From the NCBI RefSeq assembly GCF_052072235.1, contig NZ_CM125436.1, forward strand, positions 3,342,001-3,406,000: 64,000 nt of DNA. The letters run 5' to 3'. This document shows, one piece after another, positions 42,346 through 51,044 of the stretch. The first letter of the stretch is position 1, and every line of letters begins with the position of its first letter. The notes beneath the pieces are model-generated. The model saw only the letters and a program-made list of their open reading frames with translations, ran no database searches and was not told the DNA's origin. The position numbers and the translations under genes are program-made. The stretch comes from Brevibacillus_D fluminis_A (lineage in GTDB: Bacteria > Bacillota > Bacilli > Brevibacillales > Brevibacillaceae).

Positions 42346-42371
42346 CTTTATTTAACAAGGAGGAAAACACA

Positions 42372-42503
42372 ATGTTTAAAATTTTCGGAGAGGTATTGCT
42401 GTTTGCATTCGCACTGCCAATGATCGGTTATCAAACTTTCATGGGCTTCGAAGCCTTGATTGACGTAGCCGCACAAGTTTCCGAATACGCACGAATCAAA
42501 TAA
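42372..42503 (+). CDS. 43-residue hydrophobic peptide
   Basis: A very short gene with a strong AAGGAGG site 9-10 bases before ATG. It reads MFKIFGEVLLFAFALPMIGY, then QTFMGFEALIDVAAQVSEYARIK: one membrane helix followed by an amphipathic helix. A terminator begins 8 bases after the stop. It is paired with the 89-residue membrane protein upstream. Function unknown; toxin-like or regulatory membrane peptides have this size, but nothing specific supports that. Confidence 0.55.
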   Translation: MFKIFGEVLLFAFALPMIGYQTFMGFEALIDVAAQVSEYARIK

Positions 42504-42510
42504 ATCGTTG

Positions 42511-42548
42511 GAAGCATCTGGATTGCACCGCGTCCAGATGCTTCTTTT
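42511..42548 (+). terminator. Intrinsic terminator after the small-protein pair
   Basis: GAAGCATCTGG and CCAGATGCTTC form a perfect 11-bp stem followed by TTTTC. Confidence 0.9.
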
Positions 42549-42557
42549 CGTACATAG

Positions 42558-42590
42558 TAAAAAACCGGACCTGTTTCAGTCCGGCTTCTT
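42558..42590 (-). terminator. Intrinsic terminator after rnjB
   Basis: On the minus strand GCCGGAC and GTCCGGT pair around TGAAACAG, then TTTTTTAC. Confidence 0.85.
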
Positions 42591-42596
42591 TTCCAG

Positions 42597-44273
42597 TCAC
42601 ACTTCCATAATGATCGGCAAAATCATCGGGCGGCGACGCGTTTGTTCATACAAGTAGCGTCCCAACGTATCCTTCACATTATTTTTCAGCGATGACCATT
42701 CGTTTACGTTTTCTTCCATGCATTTTACAAGTGTTTGGGTGACAATACGATTCGCTTCATCCAACAGTTCTTCCGATTCGCGAACATACACAAAGCCGCG
42801 CGAAATGATGTCAGGACCCGACAGGATCGTACCGTTTTGTTTGCTGAGCGTAACGACAACGACCAGAATTCCGTCCTGAGACAGTAATTTTCGATCGCGC
42901 AATACGATATTTCCTACATCCCCAACGCCGAGTCCATCGATCAGCACGTTGCCGGAATGCACTTTCGGACCATAGCGGGCTTTGCCACCTGCGAATTCAA
43001 CCGTATCCCCGTTATCCAACAGGAAAATGTTTTCTTCCGGCACTCCCACCTGTTCCGCCAGGATCCCATGCATTCTGAGCATGCGATACTCGCCGTGAAT
43101 CGGGATGAAATATTTGGGTCTCATCAGGTTGAGCATCAAGCGCAGCTCTTCCTGACTTCCGTGACCAGACACGTGTACAGGTCCGCTCGGTCCATGACCG
43201 CCATAAATCACATCTGCGCCGATACGGTACAGCTGATCGATGGTGCGGGAGATGTACTTTTCGTTGCCTGGAATCGGTGTTGCTGCAATGATCACGGTAT
43301 CCCCTGGAAGGATATCGACTTTCCGATGGGCGGATCGGGCCATGCGTGTGAGTGCCGACATCGGCTCTCCTTGACTTCCAGTTGATAAAATGACGACTCG
43401 ATCAGCAGCGAGCTTGTTGATTTCATCCGTATCCACAATAACGCCTTCCGGTACGTGAAGATAGCCCAAGTCTTTGCTGATGTTGATTACGTTTACCATG
43501 CTCCGGCCCACTACCGCTACTTTTCGGTTGAAAAGCATCGCGGCATCGAACACTTGCTGAATCCGATGCACATTGGATGCGAACGTGGAGACGATAATTC
43601 GTCCCGGTGCACGATTGAATACATCCTTGATGGCCTCACCTACCGAACGCTCTGATCCGGTAAAGCCCGGACGCTCGGCATTGGTGGAATCGGACAACAG
43701 GCAAAGCACGCCGCGTTCTCCGATCAAAGCCATTTTTGCCAAATCTGCTGCTTGTCCATTGACTGGTGTCTGGTCAAACTTGAAGTCACCGGTATGAACG
43801 ACATACCCTTCCGGTGTTTCTACGCATACGCCCACGGTATCTGGAATACTATGGTTTGTACGGAAAAACGTCGCTTTCATGGAACCAAGCGTAATTTCCG
43901 ACTCACTGTTAATCAGGATTCGCTTGGTATCCCCTAGTATACCCGCTTCTTTCAATTTTGCATCAATGAGACCTAAGGTGAGTTTGGTTGCGTATACGGG
44001 TACATTCAAGTGTTTCAGGACGTAGCTCAGACCGCCAATGTGATCCTCGTGTCCATGTGTGATGATAATCCCGCGCACTCGATCCCGATGTTCAAGCAAA
44101 TAGGTGATATCGGGAATCACCATGTCAATCCCCAGCATTTCCTCTTCTGGGAATTTCAAACCCGCATCGATCACGACAATATCATCGTCGCTCTCGATGA
44201 CGTACATATTTTTCCCAATTTCGCCCACTCCGCCCAGTGCGAAAATGAGAACTCGATTAGTAACCTTTGCCAA
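42597..44273 (-). CDS. rnjB: Ribonuclease J (RNase J2/B by position)
   Basis: A 558-residue beta-CASP metallo-lactamase RNase. THGHEDHIGG is the zinc motif, HTGDFKFD and the beta-CASP segments STFASNVHR and HVSGHGSQEE follow, then a C-terminal dimerisation domain. RNase J combines 5'-3' exonuclease and endonuclease activity. The tepA-ylzJ-rnjB-dapA neighbourhood is that of B. subtilis rnjB, which is why J2 is favoured; catalytic residues look intact. It has its own promoter after the dapA terminator. Confidence 0.92.
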   Translation of the reverse strand: MAKVTNRVLIFALGGVGEIGKNMYVIESDDDIVVIDAGLKFPEEEMLGIDMVIPDITYLLEHRDRVRGIIITHGHEDHIGGLSYVLKHLNVPVYATKLTLGLIDAKLKEAGILGDTKRILINSESEITLGSMKATFFRTNHSIPDTVGVCVETPEGYVVHTGDFKFDQTPVNGQAADLAKMALIGERGVLCLLSDSTNAERPGFTGSERSVGEAIKDVFNRAPGRIIVSTFASNVHRIQQVFDAAMLFNRKVAVVGRSMVNVINISKDLGYLHVPEGVIVDTDEINKLAADRVVILSTGSQGEPMSALTRMARSAHRKVDILPGDTVIIAATPIPGNEKYISRTIDQLYRIGADVIYGGHGPSGPVHVSGHGSQEELRLMLNLMRPKYFIPIHGEYRMLRMHGILAEQVGVPEENIFLLDNGDTVEFAGGKARYGPKVHSGNVLIDGLGVGDVGNIVLRDRKLLSQDGILVVVVTLSKQNGTILSGPDIISRGFVYVRESEELLDEANRIVTQTLVKCMEENVNEWSSLKNNVKDTLGRYLYEQTRRRPMILPIIMEV

Positions 44274-44339
44274 AAAAGAAACCTCCTATAATTCGTTGCG
44301 TTACTGCATTACAAAGACCGCCCCAAATCACTTACCCTC

Positions 44340-44369
44340 ATTATATCCGAAAACAAAACGATAACACAA
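44340..44369 (-). promoter_or_regulatory. Sigma-A promoter of rnjB
   Basis: On the minus strand, -35 TTGTGT (44369-44364), an 18-base spacer, and consensus -10 TATAAT (44345-44340). Confidence 0.6.
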
Positions 44370-44405
44370 GCAAAAAACGGATTGACGCAAACAGATGGAT
44401 GGCAC

Positions 44406-44434
44406 AAAAAAGAGCCGTCCGAGGACAGCTCTTT
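44406..44434 (-). terminator. Intrinsic terminator after dapA
   Basis: AAAGAGC-x-GTCC pairs with GGAC-x-GCTCTTT. On the minus strand TTTTTTG follows. Confidence 0.82.
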
Positions 44435-44446
44435 CCCACTTCTTGC

Positions 44447-45319
44447 TTATTTCAAAAGCGAGAATACGAAATCGCGCTCTTGTTCGTTCAACTCGACGAG
44501 AGGCAACCGCACGCCGCCGACAGGAACGCCGATTTTTTCCAAGGCGACCTTTGTCGGTGTCGGACTTGGATAAGCGAACAAGCCCTCCATCACCGGCAGC
44601 AATTTGCGATGCAGTGAAGCCGCACGCTCGTTGTCTTTTTCAAAATATGCGTGGATCATGTCTGCCAGCTCCGAACCCACTACATGGCTCGCCACGCTGA
44701 CCAGTCCTACTCCACCGACTGCCAAGATCGGAAGTGTCAAACCATCATCCCCGCTATATACTTCAAAGCCTTCCGGCGCATGTTCGATAATCGTTGCAAT
44801 TTGCGACAGGTTTCCAGACGCTTCTTTGATGCAAACGACATTCGGCAGTTGTGCCAGTCGCAGCGTTGTTTGCGCCGTCATATTGACCGCAGCGCGACCC
44901 GGTACGTTGTAGAGCATCACCGGGAGCTTGGTAGCTTCCGCTACTGCCTTGAAGTGCTGATACAGCCCTTCCTGGGAGGTGCGGCTGTAATAAGGAGCCA
45001 CCAGCATGATGGCATCTACACCGGTTTCTTCCGCCGCTTTGGTCAGTTCGATGCTCGATGCGGTATCATTGCTGCCCGTACCTGCAATAACGGGGCAGCG
45101 TCCATTCACATAAGAAACGACGTGCCGGAACAGTTCCAGTTTTTCTGTTTTCGTCAAGGTCGGAGATTCACCTGTTGTTCCGCTCACAACCAAACCGTCT
45201 GAACCATTTGCCAACAAATGATCTATCAACTGCTCTGTTCGTTTGTAATCGATCTCCAGTTGGTCGTTAAAGGGGGTTACCATGGCGGTAAGGAGTCGCC
45301 CAAATCGTGCCAATTTCAT
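44447..45319 (-). CDS. dapA: 4-hydroxy-tetrahydrodipicolinate synthase
   Basis: A 290-residue TIM-barrel aldolase. SGTTGESPTLT is the substrate-binding loop, YNVPGRAA holds the catalytic tyrosine, and VCIKEASGN carries the Schiff-base lysine. It condenses pyruvate with aspartate semialdehyde, the branch point to diaminopimelate and dipicolinate. It is last of spoVFA-spoVFB-asd-dapG-dapA, 41 bases after dapG, with a terminator following. Confidence 0.96.
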   Translation of the reverse strand: MKLARFGRLLTAMVTPFNDQLEIDYKRTEQLIDHLLANGSDGLVVSGTTGESPTLTKTEKLELFRHVVSYVNGRCPVIAGTGSNDTASSIELTKAAEETGVDAIMLVAPYYSRTSQEGLYQHFKAVAEATKLPVMLYNVPGRAAVNMTAQTTLRLAQLPNVVCIKEASGNLSQIATIIEHAPEGFEVYSGDDGLTLPILAVGGVGLVSVASHVVGSELADMIHAYFEKDNERAASLHRKLLPVMEGLFAYPSPTPTKVALEKIGVPVGGVRLPLVELNEQERDFVFSLLK

Positions 45320-45360
45320 TCATTCCTTTCATGGTAGCGTAACACCCGGGAACCGAGAGA

Positions 45361-46584
45361 TCAGCGTGACAGATGCAGCTTAAACTGCTGATGTAATGCC
45401 CGTACTGCTTTTGCCATATCCGCTTCGGGCACAAGCACCCATATGGTTGTGTGCGAATCGGCTGATTGGAGTATTTGAATATCCTCTTTCGTCAATGCTT
45501 CCACGATTTGTGCCATAACTCCAGGAACGCCGGCTATTCCGGCTCCGATAACGGAGACTTTGGCACAATGCGGCATGACGACAGGTTCATAATCCATCGC
45601 AGTTAAAATCGCGGTCGCTTTATCGGCCATTTGGTCATGGACCGTATACGCGACGCCGCGCGGGTTTACATTGATAAAATCGACGCTGATTCCGTGATTC
45701 GCCATTGCTTTAAAGACCTGTAGCTGCGTGTCGTATTGACCATCCTTCGCAAACACTTTGATTTGCGTGATGTTGGCCACATGCGCAATCCCGACCACCA
45801 GACGATCCCTCACATGATGATGAGGGTCGTTCAGCTCGTTAATGCTCGTGACCAACGTTCCGGGGTCATCGGAAAACGTAGACCTGACGCGGATCGGTAC
45901 GTTTGTTTGCATGGCAATTTCAACAGCGCGCGGGTGGATCACCTTCGCGCCGAGATGTGCCATGTTGCAAATTTCCGTATAAGTGACGGTGTCGAGCGGC
46001 TTGGCGTCAGCCACAAGCCGTGGGTCAGCCGTCATGATGCCTTCCACGTCAGTGAAGATATCCACCATTTCTGCTTCAAGGGCAACACCGAGCGCGGTGG
46101 CTGTCGTATCACTGCCGCCGCGCCCCAATGTGGTGATTTCCCAATCCTCGGTTCGTCCCTGAAAACCGGGGACGACCACAACTTTTCCACCTTCCAGTTC
46201 CCGTTTGATGCGGGTACCGTCGATGGACAATATCTGTGCGTTGGAATAGTCATCCGTCGTCACAATGTTCGCCTGTCCGCCCGTTAAAATGATGGACTCG
46301 ATGCCTCGCTGATTCAGCATGCTTACAAGCACACTTGCAGAAATAATTTCCCCCGTGTGCAAAAGCATATCCGTTTCGCGCTTGGGCAGCGAATTGCCGT
46401 TGCTGGAAACGAGTTCAAGGAGCGTATCTGTCGCATACGGCTCCCCTTTTCTCCCCATAGCGGAAACGACTACGACCAGCGAATACCCTTCTGTCAACGC
46501 TCTCTCGATGTGCCGGATTGCCCGGTTGCGGCAATCCGCCGTCGTAAGCGAGGAACCTCCGAACTTTTGGACGAGAATTCTCAT
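45361..46584 (-). CDS. dapG: Aspartate kinase (diaminopimelate-type, DapG)
   Basis: A 407-residue aspartokinase. QKFGGSSL at the N-terminus and TLGRGGSDTTA are the nucleotide- and aspartate-binding motifs. Two ACT domains lie in the C-terminal ~140 residues. The location in the spoVF-asd-dapA cluster matches B. subtilis dapG, whose product is feedback-inhibited by diaminopimelate. Twelve bases separate it from asd. Confidence 0.94.
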   Translation of the reverse strand: MRILVQKFGGSSLTTADCRNRAIRHIERALTEGYSLVVVVSAMGRKGEPYATDTLLELVSSNGNSLPKRETDMLLHTGEIISASVLVSMLNQRGIESIILTGGQANIVTTDDYSNAQILSIDGTRIKRELEGGKVVVVPGFQGRTEDWEITTLGRGGSDTTATALGVALEAEMVDIFTDVEGIMTADPRLVADAKPLDTVTYTEICNMAHLGAKVIHPRAVEIAMQTNVPIRVRSTFSDDPGTLVTSINELNDPHHHVRDRLVVGIAHVANITQIKVFAKDGQYDTQLQVFKAMANHGISVDFINVNPRGVAYTVHDQMADKATAILTAMDYEPVVMPHCAKVSVIGAGIAGVPGVMAQIVEALTKEDIQILQSADSHTTIWVLVPEADMAKAVRALHQQFKLHLSR

Positions 46585-46596
46585 TGAGCCTCTCTC

Positions 46597-47637
46597 CTAT
46601 TGCTGTGCTTTAATTAATTCCTCTGCAATTTGTACGGTATTCCATGCCGCACCCTTCAGCAGGTTGTCAGATACGATCCACATGTGCAAACCGCGCGGAT
46701 GGTGCAGGTCACGGCGTACACGACCGACGAACACATCCAGCTTACCAGCGGCTTCAGTCGCCAGCGGATAAACCTGTTCTTCTGGCGAATCCTGCAGGAC
46801 AACACCAGGTGCATCGCTTAGCAGCTGTTTCACTTCAGCAAGATCGTAGTCCTGTTTCAGCTCTACATAAACGGATTCGCTGTGACCATAAATGACAGGA
46901 ATGCGCACGCATGTTGCAGAAACATTGACGGTGTCATCGCCGAGAATTTTTTTGGTCTCGTTGACCATTTTCATTTCTTCATAGGTGAATCCGTTGTCTG
47001 TGAACACATCGATCTGCGGAATCGCGTTGTAGGCGATTTGATGGTGCACTGGCAGTTTGCTCACAGGCAACACGTTTGCTTTCGCTTCTTTGCCATCCAA
47101 GATGTCCCGGGATTGCTCTTGCAGCTCGTTGATTGCGGACTGCCCTGCACCGGATACGGCTTGGTAGGTCGATACGATGATGCGGTCAATTCCAAAGCGA
47201 TCGTAGAGAGGCTTCAGAGCTGCGACCATTTGGATGGTGGAGCAGTTCGGATTTGCGATGATTCCTTTGTGTTGGTGTGCCGCATCCATGTTCACTTCCG
47301 GCACGACAAGCGGTACCTCAGGGTCCATGCGGAAAGCGCTCGTGTTGTCGATGACGACAGCGCCATGGCGCACGGCATGCGGAGCCAGCTCTTTACTGAT
47401 CGAACCGCCAGCAGAGAAGAGCGCATAGTCCACTCCTGCAAAGCTATCCGGTGTCGCTTCCTCAATCACAACATCTTGCCCTTTAAAATTGACCGTCTTG
47501 CCGGCGGAACGGCCGGAAGCCAGCAGCTTCAGTTGATTGATCGGGAAATCACGCTGTTCTAACAAAGAAATCATTTGTTGACCTACTGCACCTGTTGCTC
47601 CAACAACAGCAACATTCACCTTTTTCTGGTTCTGCAT
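46597..47637 (-). CDS. asd: Aspartate-semialdehyde dehydrogenase
   Basis: A 346-residue enzyme. VVGATGAVGQQMISLL binds NADP, ANPNCSTIQM holds the catalytic cysteine, and the later RIPVIYGHSESVYVE segment carries the active-site histidine. It reduces aspartyl phosphate for lysine, threonine and dipicolinate synthesis. It sits between spoVFB and dapG, as in B. subtilis. Confidence 0.96.
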   Translation of the reverse strand: MQNQKKVNVAVVGATGAVGQQMISLLEQRDFPINQLKLLASGRSAGKTVNFKGQDVVIEEATPDSFAGVDYALFSAGGSISKELAPHAVRHGAVVIDNTSAFRMDPEVPLVVPEVNMDAAHQHKGIIANPNCSTIQMVAALKPLYDRFGIDRIIVSTYQAVSGAGQSAINELQEQSRDILDGKEAKANVLPVSKLPVHHQIAYNAIPQIDVFTDNGFTYEEMKMVNETKKILGDDTVNVSATCVRIPVIYGHSESVYVELKQDYDLAEVKQLLSDAPGVVLQDSPEEQVYPLATEAAGKLDVFVGRVRRDLHHPRGLHMWIVSDNLLKGAAWNTVQIAEELIKAQQ

Positions 47638-47671
47638 CTCTAAAGCTCCTCCTATCGCGTATAAGCAATAA

Positions 47672-48268
47672 TTAGTAGTTAAACCTCTCTATAAGTAAGG
47701 GTTGTAACTGTTTGCCGTCGAGCGCGGCTTCGCACGTCTCTTTCAGCAACTCCATCCGCGCCACCAACGAGTTGGGTTTCTTGTCTGGCGCATCTTGGCC
47801 GAATGGAACAAAGTAAATATTCTTGGCTGCCAAAAGCTTCGCGATATTCGCTGCATTCAAGCCCAATCCGTCATTGGTGGAGATCGCCAGCACCAACGGG
47901 CGCAAGTTCCGCATCGTCGCCTTGGCTGCCATTAACACAGCGCTATCTGTAATGGCATTGGCCAGTCGGCTGGTGGTGCTGCCCGTGCACGGTGCGATCA
48001 CCATCACATCAAGCAGTTTGGACGGTCCAAGCGGTTCTGCGGCGGGAATGGTGGAGATCAGCTCTTCACCGGTCAAATCCCGCAACTTTTGCTGCCATGA
48101 TGCCGATGTCCCGAAACGGGTGTCAGTCGTCATCAGTGTATTGGAAACAATCGGAATAACACGTGCTCCTGCATCTTTGAGCCGCTGAATCTGCGGCATC
48201 GTTTCTTCAAACGTGCAATGCGAGCCGGATAATCCGAAACCAATCGTTTTCCCCTGCAGGTCGCTCAT
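47672..48268 (-). CDS. spoVFB: Dipicolinate synthase subunit B
   Basis: A 198-residue flavoprotein-fold subunit. GLSGSHCTFEET is the flavin-binding start and APCTGSTTSRLANAITDS the second motif. With SpoVFA it makes dipicolinate in the mother cell. ATG overlaps the spoVFA stop by four bases (ATGA), so the subunits are made together. Confidence 0.95.
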   Translation of the reverse strand: MSDLQGKTIGFGLSGSHCTFEETMPQIQRLKDAGARVIPIVSNTLMTTDTRFGTSASWQQKLRDLTGEELISTIPAAEPLGPSKLLDVMVIAPCTGSTTSRLANAITDSAVLMAAKATMRNLRPLVLAISTNDGLGLNAANIAKLLAAKNIYFVPFGQDAPDKKPNSLVARMELLKETCEAALDGKQLQPLLIERFNY

Positions 48269-49167
48269 ACGGATTCCTCCTTTTGGATGCTGGATTGTTC
48301 GGCTATCAGGCGGGACAATGTGTTGGCGATAATCTGTCCTGCGGTTCGCGGCGCAACAATTCCAGGCAAAGAAGGTGCGAGGAGCGCTTTCATTCCTCTT
48401 TTCTCCGCAAAGCGGAAATCAGTCCCTCCAGGTTTAGAGGCTAAATCGATAATCAAGGCGGTTTGGGTCATCTGCGCGATTACATCCGCTGTCACGATCA
48501 ACTGCGGGATCGTGTTAAATAGGATATCGACATTTCCGACCTGCTGCTTCAGTTCATCCAGATGAAAGGGCTGAATGCCCATTTCATAGATACGTGCTAT
48601 GTGCTCCGGACGTTTAACACCTACCCTGACACGCGCGCCTAACGCGTCCAGCGTTCTGGCCATCGACATACCGACCCGACCAAATCCCAACACAATCACC
48701 TGCGAGCCGTGAATGGTGAAATCCGTATTCTGGATCGCCATCATCAGCGCTCCTTCCACAGTCGGAATGGAGTTGTAGATGGCTACATCATCGCGACTCA
48801 ACAGTTCGACCAGCTTGATTTCCTGATCGGCTAACAGCTGTCTGAGATATGGTTTGGCCATGCCTGTATAGACGACACAATCCTTCTTCAATGAAGCGGC
48901 ATGTGTATCGAGAAACTGGAGCTGTTTCGAGCAGAAGATGCTCTCCACAAATCCTTTGTCGTCTGTCCCGACAATGGGTAAAATCAGTGCGTCAACGTCT
49001 TTCAACACATCGCATGTTAAAGGTTTTTTGGTTGCTCCCGTGAAGATACTCTCCAGATTGTCGAAGCCGATCAATGTGACGATTGCATCCAGCTGAATGC
49101 ATTTTTTGATGACTTCAATCTGGCGGGCATCCCCACCGATGAAAGCAACATGTATCCCCGTTAGCAT
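48265..49167 (-). CDS. spoVFA: Dipicolinate synthase subunit A
   Basis: A 300-residue protein with a dinucleotide-binding N-terminal fold (HVAFIGGDARQIEVIK) and a second Rossmann region QVIVLGFGRVGMSMARTL. It converts dihydrodipicolinate to dipicolinate with SpoVFB. ATG 49167 is chosen with AAAGGGG about 9 bases upstream; a longer ATG at 49188 overlaps that site. I could not find a convincing sigma-K promoter. Confidence 0.94.
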   Translation of the reverse strand: MLTGIHVAFIGGDARQIEVIKKCIQLDAIVTLIGFDNLESIFTGATKKPLTCDVLKDVDALILPIVGTDDKGFVESIFCSKQLQFLDTHAASLKKDCVVYTGMAKPYLRQLLADQEIKLVELLSRDDVAIYNSIPTVEGALMMAIQNTDFTIHGSQVIVLGFGRVGMSMARTLDALGARVRVGVKRPEHIARIYEMGIQPFHLDELKQQVGNVDILFNTIPQLIVTADVIAQMTQTALIIDLASKPGGTDFRFAEKRGMKALLAPSLPGIVAPRTAGQIIANTLSRLIAEQSSIQKEESV

Positions 49168-49198
49168 GCTGTGTTCCCCTTTCCACACATTTTACTGC

Positions 49199-49228
49199 AA
49201 AAAAACCTCACAACGCAAAGGTTTTTCC
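49199..49228 (-). terminator. Intrinsic terminator after ymxH
   Basis: On the minus strand AAACCT and AGGTTT pair around TTGCGTTGTG, followed by TTTTT. Confidence 0.75.
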
Positions 49229-49308
49229 CGTTCGTAAAGAAAATCACATGAAAAAGTTGTGGTCTACCCCCATCCTATTCGCTTTGGGTGCGTTCGGTGA
49301 CAAACGCC

Positions 49309-49575
49309 TTATTCACGTTCTGCAATCACATTTTGGCTGCGATGGAGGGCAACGATGATCATATCCGGACCGATTTTATAAATGGATTTCCAGGGGATGA
49401 CGAGGTCGGTTTTCTTTTTGGAAAATCGCCAAAAGGAGGAGGTCAAGGGAAGCAAGATGGAGTGGATTTCGCCGGTAGCCGGATTGATTTCCAGGTCGGA
49501 CTGAGCGATGCTCCCCATTTTTTCACCGTTATTCATCTCGATGATTTCTTTTCCGCACAACTCGCTTAGCCTCAT
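49309..49575 (-). CDS. ymxH: PRC-barrel protein YmxH/YlmC
   Basis: An 88-residue protein of the YlmC/YmxH sporulation family: MRLSELCGKEIIEMNNGEKMG opens a PRC-barrel fold, ending with IPWKSIYKIGPDMIIV. Its role is unclear. It lies between ymxG and spoVFA, as in B. subtilis, 85 bases downstream of the ymxG stop, with terminators on both sides. Confidence 0.9.
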   Translation of the reverse strand: MRLSELCGKEIIEMNNGEKMGSIAQSDLEINPATGEIHSILLPLTSSFWRFSKKKTDLVIPWKSIYKIGPDMIIVALHRSQNVIAERE

Positions 49576-49612
49576 ATGATTCGTCCCCCTTTTGAGTTTG
49601 CTACACTATACG

Positions 49613-49641
49613 AAAAAAAACCCGGTCTATGCCGGGTTTTT
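49613..49641 (-). terminator. Intrinsic terminator after ymxG
   Basis: AAAACCCGG and CCGGGTTTT flank a 6-base loop, with a T-run on the minus strand. Confidence 0.85.
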
Positions 49642-49660
49642 CCGATTGTTCGCAGCTCCA

Positions 49661-50917
49661 TTATGGAACCAAAATCGTGCTGTTGATGTTAGCAGGCAGC
49701 TCCTCCAATGGGCTTACCATGGCGATGCCGAGCGGCGAGCGGAACAAGTCGCGGGCAACCTGCAAAATCGAGTCATGATTGACCTTATCGATCCGCGCGA
49801 TGATCTCGTCCAAGCTCAGATGGCGCCCGAGAAGAAGTTCATTTTTCCCCAGGCGGCTCATCCGGCTGTTCGTCGATTCGAGGCTCAGCATGAGGCTGCC
49901 CTTCAGCTGCTCCTTGCCTTTGTTCAGCTCTTGCGACGTGATTCCTTTTTCGCTGATGTCGTGCAGCACATTCGTCACGATGTCGAACACTTTGCCCACA
50001 TGCTCAGGCGCCGTGCCAGTATAAACGGTGAACGTGCCGGCTTCCTGGTAAGCGGAATGGTACGAATAGACGGAATATGCCAAGCCACGCTCTTCCCTGA
50101 TTTCCTGGAACAGGCGGGAACTCATGCTGCCTCCCAATACATTGTTCAGCAAGATCAGCGAATAAATCTCCTCATGTCCCACCTGGTAGCCCGGGAGCGA
50201 AAGGCAAAAATGCGCTTGCTCGGTCGCTTTGTGCTGGGTGATCGTTCTGCCTACAAACTGCGGAACCGTCAGCTCGTGGACAGAGCCTTGACGCGTAAAG
50301 GTGGAGAACCTTTGCTTAATTTCCTCGATCAGACGATCGTCAAAGTTTCCTGCGACGGTGATGACGGTTTGTTCCGGTATGTAATGCTTCTCCACGTAGT
50401 CAAGCAGATCGTCTCGTCGCAAGCTGCGCAGCACGTCTTCCGTACCTAAAATGGAATACCCCAGCGGGTGATCGCCATAGCAGGCGCGCGCGATCAGATC
50501 ATGCACCAGATCATCTGGCGTGTCCTCGTACATGCTGATCTCTTCAATGACGACGTTCTTCTCTTTTTCCAGCTCCTCAGCATCGAATACCGAGTTAAAA
50601 TACATGTCGGAAAGAATATCCAGCGCGATCGGCGCGTGCGTATCCAAAATGCGTGCATAGTAGCACGTATACTCTTTCGAGGTAAACGCATTCACATTGC
50701 CGCCGATTTCGTCGAATGCCTCGGCGATTTGTTTGGCTGTGCGCGTCTTTGTCCCTTTGAAGTACATATGCTCCAAAAAGTGAGAAATCCCATTGTTCGC
50801 TTCGCGCTCGAATTTGGAACCTGTGCCAACCCAGATGCCTAACGCAACGGAACGGACAGACGAAATTTTTTCAGTGACGATGCGTACGCCATTTTCGCAT
50901 GTATATCGTTGTATCAC
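49661..50917 (-). CDS. ymxG: M16 zinc peptidase YmxG (MlpA type)
   Basis: A 418-residue single-chain M16 peptidase. HFLEH (about 47-51) and EKNVVIEEI about 76 residues later form the H-x-x-E-H...E zinc site. RGLAYSVYSY in the second half is the substrate-binding R/Y motif. GTG 50917 is the start, since GAGGAGG lies 7 bases upstream and homology begins at IQRYTCENG; an ATG at 50947 has no site. It follows ylxY. Confidence 0.93.
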   Translation of the reverse strand: MIQRYTCENGVRIVTEKISSVRSVALGIWVGTGSKFEREANNGISHFLEHMYFKGTKTRTAKQIAEAFDEIGGNVNAFTSKEYTCYYARILDTHAPIALDILSDMYFNSVFDAEELEKEKNVVIEEISMYEDTPDDLVHDLIARACYGDHPLGYSILGTEDVLRSLRRDDLLDYVEKHYIPEQTVITVAGNFDDRLIEEIKQRFSTFTRQGSVHELTVPQFVGRTITQHKATEQAHFCLSLPGYQVGHEEIYSLILLNNVLGGSMSSRLFQEIREERGLAYSVYSYHSAYQEAGTFTVYTGTAPEHVGKVFDIVTNVLHDISEKGITSQELNKGKEQLKGSLMLSLESTNSRMSRLGKNELLLGRHLSLDEIIARIDKVNHDSILQVARDLFRSPLGIAMVSPLEELPANINSTILVP

Positions 50918-51044
50918 ATAGAATCCTCCTCTATGATATGGGCCCATGGCCTCGCATATCCGATTATGCCGATTTCAGTTATGTATAGATAGAACATGTC
51001 TAACTATAGCAAACTTCAATGGGCTTCTCAACACTCCATGGTTC

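Noticed and set aside
49168..49300. Sigma-K promoter for spoVFA
   Set aside because: I could not find a convincing CATA-N3-TA element with a spaced AC; the gap mainly holds the ymxH terminator.
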